From positions 1 through 64,000 of the IMG/VR virus record IMGVR_UViG_3300034064_000792: a DNA stretch of 64,000 bases; one strand, written 5' to 3'. The notes under the pieces were generated by a model. It was not told the origin of the DNA and did not search any database. It was given only the letters and a program-made list of their open reading frames with translations. Origin of the DNA: a virus. This document shows, piece by piece, positions 7,999 to 15,971 of this stretch. Position numbers and translations under genes: made by a program. Position 1 is the stretch's first letter; every line of letters begins with the position of its first letter.

Positions 7999-8364
7999 TC
8001 ATATCATGTCCATCGTAAAAATAGCACGAATGTATTTTTGTGGATCAAATTCAATCCTTCTACGAGCAAATACAACAAATCCAAGGTCATCTCCAGTCAT
8101 TACTTCTCTCATAGATTTGCCCGTCGTGTATACATCGTCGACAACTAATCGTAATGGAACTCCTGGTGTAATGTACTTTTCCAACGCTAAAGCCAATTTA
8201 ACGCCGCCACGAGGAATACCATAAACACTGCCAAAACGAGTACGCTCATGAATGATCCTTGCTAAACAATCCCAATCTCCATCAGTCAAAGCATCGCATT
8301 CAATTTTCCAATTTAACTCATGTCCAGCATGAGATATAAAGTTTCCTTCTTGAAATAAATTCAT
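7999..8364 (-). CDS. Type I phosphoribosyltransferase-like protein
   Basis: 121 residues. The PRPP-binding loop VVDDVYTTGKS (about 74-84) and an upstream YGIPRGG loop are diagnostic of type I PRTases (orotate / adenine / ComF-like fold). It is shorter than typical OPRTases (about 200), so the hood domain is reduced. The substrate cannot be told; a nucleotide salvage role is inferred. Its start overlaps the stop of the upstream gene by ATGA. Confidence 0.8.
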   Translation of the reverse strand: MNLFQEGNFISHAGHELNWKIECDALTDGDWDCLARIIHERTRFGSVYGIPRGGVKLALALEKYITPGVPLRLVVDDVYTTGKSMREVMTGDDLGFVVFARRRIEFDPQKYIRAIFTMDMI

Positions 8365-8627
8365 TCAATTACCTCTTCTTCAAACATTCTTCCTGGGAGT
8401 GTAGGTCCAGGCGCAGAAGCACTACCTGCCATGCTTCTAGCAATACCATATCCAGTATTGTATCCAGAAGTCGCTCCTTCGCTCCAGCCAGGATTGCTCC
8501 ATGAATATGCTGGAGTAGAAGAAGGAGGACCACCGCTCAAAGAATGATATGGTTGTGCGAAACTATTTGCTGCACTAGCAACCGTGGGGAATACCACCAT
8601 TGAGATTATCATCAAAGATTTCATCAT
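8361..8627 (-). CDS. Small secreted protein with signal peptide
   Basis: 88 residues. The signal peptide is about residues 1-19 (MMKSLMIISMVVFPTVASAA) with an ASA cleavage site. The mature part is rich in Gly, Ser, Pro and Tyr and low in complexity, so periplasmic or envelope-exposed. Not recognised. It is chained by 4-nt overlaps to both neighbours. Confidence 0.65.
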   Translation of the reverse strand: MMKSLMIISMVVFPTVASAANSFAQPYHSLSGGPPSSTPAYSWSNPGWSEGATSGYNTGYGIARSMAGSASAPGPTLPGRMFEEEVIE

Positions 8628-8872
8628 ACATTCTTTTTCCTTTTCTTTTTAAATAGATACCATTGTAGTAGAAAGAATCCTATAAATCTATTAACATAGT
8701 CATTAAAAGTCAAATCATGTTTGTTAAGACTTTTGCGTAGTTTAGAATTTTCTTCCTCTAATCGTTCAATCGTATATGCTGCCTTTCTTGGAACAGAATG
8801 ACAATGGACGCTATTGTGTTTTTCAACCCAATTGGCCAGTTCATGTAATTGATTCACCAGTTCATCGGACAT
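8624..8872 (-). CDS. Hypothetical protein with coiled coil and C-terminal hydrophobic segment
   Basis: 82 residues. A Glu/Leu-rich segment (TIERLEEENSKLRKSL) suggests a coiled coil. A hydrophobic stretch (FIGFFLLQWYLF) is followed by KKKRKK, which looks like a tail anchor. Not recognised. Confidence 0.6.
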   Translation of the reverse strand: MSDELVNQLHELANWVEKHNSVHCHSVPRKAAYTIERLEEENSKLRKSLNKHDLTFNDYVNRFIGFFLLQWYLFKKKRKKNV

Positions 8873-9038
8873 TTCTCAATCTCTTTTCAATTTCTAGATA
8901 TAATTCTAGATTAGGATATATAGAGCCAGAATATAACTGCCTGATTAGTTTTCCTGTAAATTTATTGTTTATACCACGAACTGTCTTGGCGAATAGTTTG
9001 AAATCATATCCATCAAACAAACTTCCAGTATAGATCAT
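8862..9038 (-). CDS. Hypothetical small protein
   Basis: 58 residues, basic, soluble, beginning MIYTGSLFDGYDFKLF. Supported by an ATGA overlap with the upstream gene (9035-9038) and an 11-nt overlap with the downstream start. Not recognised. Confidence 0.6.
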   Translation of the reverse strand: MIYTGSLFDGYDFKLFAKTVRGINNKFTGKLIRQLYSGSIYPNLELYLEIEKRLRNVR

Positions 9039-9244
9039 TTTTTGACCTTTCTAGTATAAATTTCTGGTGGTATCTTTTGTGCCACAACTTTCCATACACC
9101 AGTTACATTCTGTTCGGTTTCGACATAATTCGCCACTTCATCTACGGAAGTAAATGAAATAGCGAACTCGTTTCCACTCCTCTTGGAATGAACCACATAT
9201 TTACAAGTATCTTCTTTATAGTCAAAGATCATGTCTCTTTCCAT
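9035..9244 (-). CDS. Hypothetical small protein
   Basis: 69 residues, mixed alpha/beta (SGNEFAISFTSVDEVANYVE), soluble, not recognised. It continues the overlapping chain downstream of the acyl-CoA dehydrogenase. Confidence 0.6.
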   Translation of the reverse strand: MERDMIFDYKEDTCKYVVHSKRSGNEFAISFTSVDEVANYVETEQNVTGVWKVVAQKIPPEIYTRKVKK

Positions 9245-9414
9245 TCAAGCATGTTTTTCATATCATTGAGGCGCTGGTCTCTCATTGCTTCGTCTTTTTC
9301 AGATAGAACCTTTTCTAGAAGGCCAAAAAGGAATAGACAGTTCATCTTGTTTTCAACGTTTTCTTTTGGCACATCGTTGATTATAGCGTTTAGTTTTTCG
9401 TTCTGTAAAATCAT
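9229..9414 (-). CDS. Hypothetical small protein
   Basis: 61 residues, mostly helical (LLEKVLSEKDEAMRDQRLND). Its ATG overlaps the acyl-CoA dehydrogenase stop by ATGA, so it is probably translated by coupling with that enzyme. Not recognised. Confidence 0.6.
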   Translation of the reverse strand: MILQNEKLNAIINDVPKENVENKMNCLFLFGLLEKVLSEKDEAMRDQRLNDMKNMLEWKET

Positions 9415-11069
9415 AGTTCTGCCCTCATCATTGTATCCGAACCGAAACGGATACGCTTTAGTAGAAAACTCGTTTCTGGTAGAATGCGTTCCATAAAATA
9501 TTCTGCGGTATTGTGTCTGTCCTTATCGTCAGTAGCAAGACAGATACGAATATGTGCCATGCCAAGTAATACTAATCCAAACATTTTCATGTAGTCGTAG
9601 GAAGCGCCACCAGCATTATTAGGATTTTTCATGCCATTTTCTACCAACCATTCTGTTGCTTGCTTTAGTTCACTTACTGCCTGTGTCATTGGCTGAACAA
9701 TGTCATTGATCTGCTTATCGTAAGAACTGGTCAAGAATGCTTCGCTATCATTGAAGAACCTTGTAATAGCACGACCCATATCCTTTGGCAACTTACGACC
9801 AATCAAGTCTAGTGCCTGAATGCCATTAGCGCCTTCATAGATTTGACAGATACGAGCGTCACGAACAATCTGCTCCATACCCCATTCTTTGATGTATCCA
9901 TGACCACCGAAGACCTGTTGCGCTTTTACAGCATTCTCAAAACCATAATCTGTTAGAACGCCTTTGAGAACTGGAGTCATTAGACCAAGACGATCCTGTG
10001 CTTCTTGTGATTTATCATCGCAAAGCATTGCCGCTTCTAGAACAAGAAGTCGTCCAGCTTCATTGATACATTTGATATCCATAAGCATACGGCGAACGTC
10101 AGGATGTTCTATGATAGCAACAGACTTACCTTTGGGATCTGTAATCTTGGCACTTTGAATACGATCTTTGGCATAAGCAAGAGCATTTTGATATGCCAAC
10201 TCCGATTGCGATAGACCTTGAACAGCAACACCAAGGCGTGCCTCATTCATCATAATGAACATGGCATTTAGACCCTTGCATCGTTCACCAACAAGATAAC
10301 CAATAGCACCATCATAGTTCATCACGCAAGTTGGCGAACCATGAATGCCCATCTTTTCTTCAATAGATCCACAAGACACATTATTTTGTTTCTCTCTCCA
10401 AAGTTTTGGGACCACAAACATACTAATGCCTTTGACGCCTTCTGGATCTCCCTCAATACGAGCAAGAACAAGATGAACGATATTATCTGCTAGATCATGC
10501 TCACCACATGAAATGAAAATCTTTTGGCCTGTGATATAAAATTCATCTTCTAAAAGAGCAGGAGTAGCCTTTGTCTTAATCAAACCAAGATCAGTTCCAC
10601 AATGCGGTTCTGTCAGGTTCATTGTGCCTGTCCATTCACCAGATGCCATCTTGGGAATGAAATGTTGCTTCTGTCCTTCTGTTGCAACTTCTAATAGTGC
10701 TTGAATATTTCCACGAGTAAGGCCGGGCAAAAGAGAGAAAGCTATATTAGACGAGGATACAAACTCGTTTACCGCAGCCGAAAGTGTATATGGTAGACCT
10801 TGGCCACCATATTGTTCAGGAACTGATAAACCAAGCCAACCACCTTCTTTGAATTTCTTCCACGGTTCATGGAAAACTGCTGGTACAATAACATCGTCAA
10901 ATACGCATCTTTCACAACCAAGTTTATCTCCAGACTGATTAGTAGGAGCAATAACTTCTTCGCATAGTTTTGCTGCTTCGGTTAGAATCGGCTCTGTAAG
11001 TTCATTGTCGAACTTTAGAACATCACGAAGAAGAAACGTTGTCGATACTACTGGTGCTGTGTATTTCAT
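9411..11069 (-). CDS. Acyl-CoA dehydrogenase (FAD-dependent)
   Basis: 552 residues. It catalyses alpha,beta-dehydrogenation of an acyl-CoA with electron transfer to ETF. The flavin/substrate signature NLTEPHCGTDLG (about 151-162) and the C-terminal QVFGGHGYIKEW and QIYEGANGIQALDLIGRKL (catalytic E412) are intact. Length and the IYEGANGIQALDL block fit the long DmdC/AcdA-type subgroup rather than 380-residue MCAD. The exact chain is not determinable; methylmercaptopropionyl-CoA is one option in this subgroup. It is unusual in a phage, and no other beta-oxidation genes are in the window. ATG follows GGATTATCAT. Confidence 0.93.
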   Translation of the reverse strand: MKYTAPVVSTTFLLRDVLKFDNELTEPILTEAAKLCEEVIAPTNQSGDKLGCERCVFDDVIVPAVFHEPWKKFKEGGWLGLSVPEQYGGQGLPYTLSAAVNEFVSSSNIAFSLLPGLTRGNIQALLEVATEGQKQHFIPKMASGEWTGTMNLTEPHCGTDLGLIKTKATPALLEDEFYITGQKIFISCGEHDLADNIVHLVLARIEGDPEGVKGISMFVVPKLWREKQNNVSCGSIEEKMGIHGSPTCVMNYDGAIGYLVGERCKGLNAMFIMMNEARLGVAVQGLSQSELAYQNALAYAKDRIQSAKITDPKGKSVAIIEHPDVRRMLMDIKCINEAGRLLVLEAAMLCDDKSQEAQDRLGLMTPVLKGVLTDYGFENAVKAQQVFGGHGYIKEWGMEQIVRDARICQIYEGANGIQALDLIGRKLPKDMGRAITRFFNDSEAFLTSSYDKQINDIVQPMTQAVSELKQATEWLVENGMKNPNNAGGASYDYMKMFGLVLLGMAHIRICLATDDKDRHNTAEYFMERILPETSFLLKRIRFGSDTMMRAEL

Positions 11070-11113
11070 TATGATAATCCTTCCAAAAAATCTTTATGAT
11101 CTTCGGATCCCAC

Positions 11114-11347
11114 TCATTCTTTTATATTATCATGCTTATGCATAAGGTCATAGTAAAATTGATAAGCATCTTTATGAACCCATTCCTCTACGCCATTAGC
11201 CTGAGTTGTTAGATAAACTAAATCTGTCAAATCTGTTTTTTCATTATTTCTTTCGATACTAAACATAATAGTATGTTCCGGATTATTGAAATCTGGCTTT
11301 TCACGTCTTACAAAAATGAATTCACTTTCTGGTTTCGTCTTTGTCAT
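11114..11347 (-). CDS. Hypothetical small protein
   Basis: 77 residues, soluble, charged (FIFVRREKPDFNNPEHT), not recognised. It overlaps the upstream 54-residue gene by 26 nt and lies just before the acyl-CoA dehydrogenase. Confidence 0.6.
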   Translation of the reverse strand: MTKTKPESEFIFVRREKPDFNNPEHTIMFSIERNNEKTDLTDLVYLTTQANGVEEWVHKDAYQFYYDLMHKHDNIKE

Positions 11348-11486
11348 TTTCTTCCTGCTCCAACTTGTTCATCAACTTTAGATATCTCTCGGACATCATT
11401 CCATCAAACTTCTTGTCATGGGAGTAATGAACCATCCACGACAAGTCTGCCTCAATCAGTGATTTTAGTTTTTCCCACTTATCCAT
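11322..11486 (-). CDS. Hypothetical small protein
   Basis: 54 residues (MDKWEKLKSLIEADLSWM...), helical. Its ATG overlaps the upstream stop as TGATG, indicating coupled translation. Not recognised. Confidence 0.55.
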   Translation of the reverse strand: MDKWEKLKSLIEADLSWMVHYSHDKKFDGMMSERYLKLMNKLEQEENDKDETRK

Positions 11487-11626
11487 CACATACCAAACTG
11501 CTTCTTTACAATAGCAACTGCCGCTTCAAATGCTTCGTCTAATTGAGCGTCAGTAGGTCCATCGCCTAGAATCTTACGCATTTCCTCGACTGCCGCTGCC
11601 TTGGTTTCTTCAGTAATCTTGAACAT
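11486..11626 (-). CDS. Hypothetical small protein
   Basis: 46 residues (MFKITEETKAAAVEEMRKIL...), helical and acidic. GGGAGAATGAT is a plausible ribosome-binding site. First gene of the short minus-strand chain ending in the acyl-CoA dehydrogenase. Confidence 0.55.
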   Translation of the reverse strand: MFKITEETKAAAVEEMRKILGDGPTDAQLDEAFEAAVAIVKKQFGM

Positions 11627-11638
11627 ATCATTCTCCCT

Positions 11639-11646
11639 TATAAATA
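11639..11646 (+). promoter_or_regulatory. T4-type late promoter box before the spanin genes
   Basis: Exact TATAAATA, 25 nt before the spanin start. Lysis genes are expected to be late. Confidence 0.6.
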
Positions 11647-11670
11647 TTCCGTAAAAGCACGGAGATTGTC

Positions 11671-12045
11671 ATGAATATACTACTATCATTAATATCATCT
11701 GGTGCCATCAAATGGCTGTCTATACTTATATTAGTTGGTGGACTGGTTTCTGGTCTTTACATGAAACATCGTCAGATTGTAGATCTTGAAAAACAAGTAG
11801 CTCTTCAACAGTATAATATAAATCAACTTGAACAAAATGTCAAGGATAAAGAACTATTCATAGAGAATCTGAGCATTATCTCTAAAAATAAGGATGAAAT
11901 AATATCTTCGCTGAACAAACAGAAAGAAGAATTAGACAGTAAATTAAAAGAAATTGAATCTGCGATTGACGTGGAAGTTGGGAAGGGTAACGATCGTTCA
12001 TCTTCGGATATCCTCAAGAATACAATTAGAGAGTTGAGCAAATGA
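11671..12045 (+). CDS. Inner-membrane spanin (i-spanin, Rz-like)
   Basis: 124 residues. A single N-terminal transmembrane helix (about 13-30, WLSILILVGGLVSGLYM) is followed by a long charged coiled coil (residues 35-100), with no other domain. This is i-spanin topology. It overlaps the downstream lipoprotein gene by ATGA, the classic spanin arrangement. The complex fuses inner and outer membranes at lysis. Assigned by architecture, since spanins share little sequence. Confidence 0.75.
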   Translation: MNILLSLISSGAIKWLSILILVGGLVSGLYMKHRQIVDLEKQVALQQYNINQLEQNVKDKELFIENLSIISKNKDEIISSLNKQKEELDSKLKEIESAIDVEVGKGNDRSSSDILKNTIRELSK

Positions 12046-12323
12046 AAAAGATTATTCTATTGGTAGCAGTAATACTACTGGCTTCTTGTAATGACACGAA
12101 GCAGGTTGTGACGACATATCGTCATATGGTTGTGCATCCTGACGAGGCAATGTATTACTGCCCTGTTGTGAAACATTTTCCGAACTGGAACACTCTGACG
12201 GATAGTCAAGTGGCAAAATTAATTGTTCAGCTACATAAGAACAATTTAACATGTAAAAGCTCCATAGAAAGCATTCGTAAGTTTCTAGATGATGCAGATA
12301 AATCAATAAAAAAGGGCGGATAA
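12042..12323 (+). CDS. Outer-membrane spanin (o-spanin) lipoprotein
   Basis: 93 residues. The lipoprotein signal peptide has lipobox LLASC (Cys 16), and the mature part of about 77 residues includes two further Cys. Partner of the preceding i-spanin by overlap and order. It is longer than lambda Rz1 and not Pro-rich, so the role rests on context. Confidence 0.7.
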   Translation: MKKIILLVAVILLASCNDTKQVVTTYRHMVVHPDEAMYYCPVVKHFPNWNTLTDSQVAKLIVQLHKNNLTCKSSIESIRKFLDDADKSIKKGG

Positions 12324-12330
12324 ACCGCCC
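12305..12330 (-). terminator. Rho-independent terminator of the holin-like gene
   Basis: On the minus strand, GGGCGG-TTTAT-CCGCCC is followed by TTTTTTATT. It lies within the 3' end of the convergent o-spanin gene. Confidence 0.8.
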
Positions 12331-12336
12331 AATTCA

Positions 12337-12570
12337 TTATTCAGCTGGTGGTGGTGTTTCCAAAGCAGTCTTTACAGTAGTTGCCTGTGTGACCATTCGC
12401 ATTACAATCATTACAATCGCACTAACTGCAGTGGCAGCAGGAACTACGTAATTTTCCGGAACGCCCCAACCAAGTAGCAATGCATTCCAATCAATTGCTC
12501 CAACTTTCTCTGTGACCAAAGGTAGAACGCCTACCAATAGAGCCATCAGATATGTCTTATATCCACTCAT
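12337..12570 (-). CDS. Holin-like small membrane protein
   Basis: 77 residues with two hydrophobic segments (about 6-22 YLMALLVGVLPLVTEKV, and about 41-60 YVVPAATAVSAIVMIVMRMV) and a short hydrophilic C-terminus. Size and topology fit a class II holin, and it sits beside the spanins. It has no sequence signature, so other small membrane proteins are possible. The ribosome-binding site is AGGAGATTATC. Confidence 0.55.
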   Translation of the reverse strand: MSGYKTYLMALLVGVLPLVTEKVGAIDWNALLLGWGVPENYVVPAATAVSAIVMIVMRMVTQATTVKTALETPPPAE

Positions 12571-12612
12571 GATAATCTCCTTTCGAAAGAATTGCTCATA
12601 AGAGCGATATAT

Positions 12613-12774
12613 TTATTTTACTTCCAACACAGGTTTACCATGCAAACTCAGAGTTTTGAGATAAAGTAGATAATCCGTTGCCTCTTTATGCGTATTGAAG
12701 GTCGCGACTTTATCAACAATAAAGCCACGGTCATCGATGATTGAGTATACTATTCGAGTTATGCTCTGTTTCAT
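12613..12774 (-). CDS. Hypothetical small protein
   Basis: 53 residues (MKQSITRIVYSIIDDRGFIVDK...), predicted beta-rich with a helix. Preceded by a strong TAGGAGGATAC ribosome-binding site. Not recognised. Confidence 0.6.
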   Translation of the reverse strand: MKQSITRIVYSIIDDRGFIVDKVATFNTHKEATDYLLYLKTLSLHGKPVLEVK

Positions 12775-12855
12775 TGTATCCTCCTACGTAAAAAAAGCAT
12801 CTTATTTATTACAAATGTCTATGTTTCGACTTTGTATAGTGGATCATTAGAGTTT

Positions 12856-13974
12856 TCATAGGTCACGCTTTCCTTTCCAAAAAGCAACGATAACAGGAAA
12901 ACGAAGTTTACCGTCTTCCGTTTTGTTCTGATACCTCACGGTAACGTCCGTGCCGATATAATCATTAGCATTATACAGCAAGTCCTTGAGCATGTCAAAT
13001 GAGCCACGCACTCCCGAAAACTGTGTCGTTCCATCTTTCAAACGGATTTCCACACGCTTGGCAGCACCTGCCCAGTTACCTTTTCCTTCTTCGATGGAAA
13101 CGATTTCAAATTCCTCGTCCTCAAATTCCTTATGCTTGATAAGGTTCTTGGAACGCTTACCTTCATACAGCGAGTCAGGAACACGAAGCATCTGGCCTTC
13201 GTATCCAATTTCAAGATAATGACCAAGCATTGTTTTGAGGTCATGTTCGTCATCCACAACATGCACATCGACGGTTATTACAGGGGGATTTAAAAGACTT
13301 TCGCCGAACATTTGAACAATGAAATCCGACCGCTCATGGAAAGTTCCATCCATAATCACATCGTAGACATGATACTGGATCATCTGCTTAGACTCTTCCA
13401 AATCAGCGGCAGTTGGCTTTGTCTTCCGTGCCAGTGAAATGATCTTTTCAAAGTTGTCTTTTAGATCGTGATTATACAGTTCACCATCCAGAACCACATC
13501 AGGATATTTCTGAAAGAATGGTTCTAATGCTTCACGAATATGCGGAGCAGAGATAATAGGCTTGCCATTGCGTGACTGCATACCATCTTTAGAAACGAGG
13601 CAGCGAACACCATCAAGTTTCGGCTGTGAATAATACGGGAACTTGTTATGCTTCTTGGCATCATACTTGTCGGCCAGCATACACTCATAGAACAAATCAT
13701 CCTTCGACTTAGCAGCAGTAACGCTAGTATAATACTTGCCTTGAAACTGCTTCTTTACATAATGAGCATTTACTTCATTAGCAACCTGCATAGCAACATC
13801 GGTCGCATTAGCACGACCGACATTCTTTTCGGTAGGATACTGCCAGCCCGAAACTACAATCTTGCCACCATTGATACCAGAATGTGTCCGATACTTCTCG
13901 CTGTCATGTTCGATCCACCAAACACGGGTCTTACCTTTAGTGTCAATCTTGTATAGTTTCGGAAGGCTAATCAT
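12856..13974 (-). CDS. ATP-dependent DNA ligase
   Basis: 372 residues. Seals nicks during replication and repair. The adenylation motif I KLDGVR has its nucleophilic lysine near K119. Later motifs are DGELYN and GYEGQMLRV (motif IV region), and a C-terminal OB fold carries FPVIVAFW. The N-terminal 80 residues (RVWWIEHDSEKYRTHSG) look like a WGR-type domain, unlike T4 gp30. ATG at 13974 is preferred over the in-frame TTG at 13980 because it overlaps the upstream stop as TAATG. Confidence 0.92.
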   Translation of the reverse strand: MISLPKLYKIDTKGKTRVWWIEHDSEKYRTHSGINGGKIVVSGWQYPTEKNVGRANATDVAMQVANEVNAHYVKKQFQGKYYTSVTAAKSKDDLFYECMLADKYDAKKHNKFPYYSQPKLDGVRCLVSKDGMQSRNGKPIISAPHIREALEPFFQKYPDVVLDGELYNHDLKDNFEKIISLARKTKPTAADLEESKQMIQYHVYDVIMDGTFHERSDFIVQMFGESLLNPPVITVDVHVVDDEHDLKTMLGHYLEIGYEGQMLRVPDSLYEGKRSKNLIKHKEFEDEEFEIVSIEEGKGNWAGAAKRVEIRLKDGTTQFSGVRGSFDMLKDLLYNANDYIGTDVTVRYQNKTEDGKLRFPVIVAFWKGKRDL

Positions 13975-14105
13975 TACCAAAATCTCCTCACAAACAACGG
14001 CCCAAATCTGTAACTTCTATATGGATTTCCACTGTTGAACCTTTCCACGATATGAAACGCCCAGTGTTTAGGATTCCATATCCAGTGGATTTCAATCTTC
14101 AACAT
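13974..14105 (-). CDS. Hypothetical small protein upstream of ligase
   Basis: 43 residues, Trp/His/Arg-rich (MLKIEIHWIWNPKHWAFH). The stop overlaps the ligase ATG by one base, so it is likely coupled to ligase translation. Not recognised. Confidence 0.55.
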   Translation of the reverse strand: MLKIEIHWIWNPKHWAFHIVERFNSGNPYRSYRFGPLFVRRFW

Positions 14106-14106
14106 C

Positions 14107-14304
14107 TCAACTCCGTTCGATCATATCAAGCAGATCTTCCAGAAACTGGATCTCGTTCATCATTTGCTGTTCCATAGAATCAGCAGCATAACCCCATTCA
14201 GCCATCTTTGCAAGATAATCACGAAGACCTTCTAGTCGCTCGTAAAGGTTTTCTTTAACTTGAACCAGTGCTTCGTCAGCGTTTTTGCTCAGAAACTCGG
14301 TCAT
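14107..14304 (-). CDS. Hypothetical helical protein
   Basis: 65 residues, almost wholly helical and acidic (RLEGLRDYLAKMAEWGYA). The start overlaps the preceding stop as TAATG. Not recognised. Confidence 0.65.
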   Translation of the reverse strand: MTEFLSKNADEALVQVKENLYERLEGLRDYLAKMAEWGYAADSMEQQMMNEIQFLEDLLDMIERS

Positions 14305-14423
14305 TATTCTACTCCATAATGCTTGCGGATGTTTTTACGGTTATACTTTTTCTTGCTCTTTACGATACGCTGTTTGTATTTGCCTGAGCGTAACTCTAAG
14401 GCCATTGGATTTATTTGTTTCAT
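14304..14423 (-). CDS. Small basic protein, possibly ArfA-like ribosome-rescue peptide
   Basis: 39 residues. The motif MALELRSGKYKQRIVKSKKK resembles the ArfA core (LLHDPLFRQRVEKNKKGKG): a hydrophobic helix, then (F/Y)(R/K)QR-V-x-(K/N)KK. ArfA recruits RF2 to ribosomes stalled without a stop codon. Similar very short basic peptides occur in other phages. Function is inferred from motif resemblance only. It is first in the minus-strand operon leading to ligase. Confidence 0.5.
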   Translation of the reverse strand: MKQINPMALELRSGKYKQRIVKSKKKYNRKNIRKHYGVE

Positions 14424-14453
14424 CGAAGTATCCTCTTTCAACCCTCAACAATG

Positions 14454-14482
14454 ATTATACTGGGTTTGGCGAGAAAGTAAAG
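14454..14482 (-). promoter_or_regulatory. sigma70-like promoter of the minus-strand ligase operon
   Basis: On the minus strand, CTTTAC, a 17-nt spacer, then TATAAT (14459-14454). TTTACT with a 16-nt spacer is the alternative. It is divergent from the plus-strand promoter at 14537. Confidence 0.6.
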
Positions 14483-14536
14483 CGATATTTTTGGAGAGAT
14501 TGATAGTAAACTTGATCTCTATGGTTAAGTTCGAGC

Positions 14537-14564
14537 TTGCTTTTTACGTAGGATATGGTATACT
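14537..14564 (+). promoter_or_regulatory. Early sigma70-like promoter
   Basis: TTGCTT, a 16-nt spacer, TATACT. A member of the GCTTG(A/C)CTTTT ... GGTATACT promoter family. Confidence 0.7.
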
Positions 14565-14591
14565 AAGAATATGATGATGAGGAGAAACCCG

Positions 14592-14882
14592 ATGTCTGGT
14601 ATCGAAATCCTGCTGAGCGATCGTAATGGCGTTTATATTCCCAAGATCTTCTCTGAGGATTTTGGTGGTTGGGGAGTCCTGCATGAAGATGTAGTAGATC
14701 TCGCTGATCCGGAGAACGAATTCTATTGGGATACCTGGTCTAATGTTCTAGATTATGCTCAGCATACTGATTCTAAAGGTAATGTCTGGCGCCTGTGGCA
14801 GGATGGCGATCTGTTTGCCTACTGCGAAGAACTGATGACTGAAGAGGAATATAAGAATTTCTTCGGAGAGGAGAGAGAATGA
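14592..14882 (+). CDS. Hypothetical acidic protein
   Basis: 96 residues, acidic and Trp-rich (DFGGWGVLHEDVVDLADPEN, WRLWQDGDLFAY). ATG at 14592 has AGGAGA eight bases upstream. The in-frame ATG at 14571 would put the ribosome-binding site inside the gene. Not recognised; early expression is likely. Confidence 0.7.
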   Translation: MSGIEILLSDRNGVYIPKIFSEDFGGWGVLHEDVVDLADPENEFYWDTWSNVLDYAQHTDSKGNVWRLWQDGDLFAYCEELMTEEEYKNFFGEERE

Positions 14883-15070
14883 TGAAATATCAAATCGAAG
14901 TGAACGTAAAGAAAGAAGGCCAATATATTTGGCGCCCACTCTCTTCATCTGAGGGCCAGTCCTACGTGTTCGAAACTTTCGACGAAGCCGAGAATATGGC
15001 AGATTGGCTATATCCTCACATGTTGTATGGCGAGTTTGTGAGAGTCTCTGAGATAGAAAAAGAGGCTTGA
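14879..15070 (+). CDS. Hypothetical protein
   Basis: 63 residues (EVNVKKEGQYIWRPLSSSEG), alpha/beta, soluble. It overlaps the upstream stop by ATGA. Its own TGA lies within the -35 hexamer of the next promoter. Not recognised. Confidence 0.65.
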   Translation: MMKYQIEVNVKKEGQYIWRPLSSSEGQSYVFETFDEAENMADWLYPHMLYGEFVRVSEIEKEA

Positions 15071-15095
15071 CTTTTTACAAGAGCAGCGGTATACT
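15067..15095 (+). promoter_or_regulatory. Early sigma70-like promoter for the AAA ATPase
   Basis: TTGACT, a 17-nt spacer, TATACT. Confidence 0.75.
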
Positions 15096-15120
15096 ATTTC
15101 TATAAGTTGAGGAGAGAACT

Positions 15121-15927
15121 ATGGCTCGTGCCCGTAAAAATGACAATGTTATTCCGCTGCCGAATTGTAACGAGAGCGAAGATCAGATCGAGGCTCGTAT
15201 CGCCGAGCGATTTGATATTCTCGAAATGCTCGCCGATAGCTGTATTGCTGGCGACTCTCGTGCGCTGATTGTCTCTGGTCCAGCTGGTCTCGGTAAGTCC
15301 TATACTATCGAGAAGAAACTCGAGCAGTGGGATCCGTCGGGTAATAGCTATGCTATCACGAAAGGTTATGTCCGTGCGACTGGCCTTGTTAAACTGTTGT
15401 ATGCTTACCGCGAAGCTGGCCAAGTTTTGGTGTTTGACGACGCTGACGCTATTTTCTTTGATGACATCAGTCTTAATCTCCTCAAGGCTGTTTGTGATAC
15501 GACAGAGCGTCGCGTCGTCTCTTGGCTTTCCGAGGGCAAACTGCTTGATGAAGATACTGGCGAACTCGTCCCCAGGTCTTTCGTGTTCGAGGGATCCATT
15601 ATCTTCATCTCTAACTACGACTTCGATGCTATGATCGATCGTGGTCACAAACTAGCGCCGCATCTTCAGGCGATGGTTTCTCGTGCCCATTATCTGGATC
15701 TCGCGATGAAGACTCGCCAGGACTATCTCGTTCGTATTCGTCAGGTAGTTGCGCAGGGATTGCTCTCGCATCTCGATTTCGATCAGCAGGTAGATGTGCT
15801 TACGTTTATCGAAGCGTATGCCGAGAACCTTCGCGAGTTGTCTCTGCGTATGGCTCTGAAGGTTGCTTCTATCCGTAAGACTAGCAATAACTGGCAGAAG
15901 GTAGCGAAAGTTACCTGTTGTAAGTAA
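15121..15927 (+). CDS. AAA-type ATPase
   Basis: 268 residues. Walker A GPAGLGKS (53-60), Walker B VLVFDDAD (102-109), a sensor-1-like IIFISNYD (about 160) and a helical C-terminal part. The layout resembles DnaC/MoxR-type AAA proteins. The substrate is unknown. Codon use is richer in CTC, CGT and ATC than in the structural genes, perhaps closer to the host. It lies in an early operon. Confidence 0.75.
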   Translation: MARARKNDNVIPLPNCNESEDQIEARIAERFDILEMLADSCIAGDSRALIVSGPAGLGKSYTIEKKLEQWDPSGNSYAITKGYVRATGLVKLLYAYREAGQVLVFDDADAIFFDDISLNLLKAVCDTTERRVVSWLSEGKLLDEDTGELVPRSFVFEGSIIFISNYDFDAMIDRGHKLAPHLQAMVSRAHYLDLAMKTRQDYLVRIRQVVAQGLLSHLDFDQQVDVLTFIEAYAENLRELSLRMALKVASIRKTSNNWQKVAKVTCCK

Positions 15928-15971
15928 TGAAAATTATAACAAACTGAAACGTCCAAAGGAGGAAAAACGTA

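Noticed and set aside
15100-15648. Minus-strand ORF of 182 codons opposite the AAA ATPase
   Set aside because: Antisense to Walker A/B motifs; no start signals.
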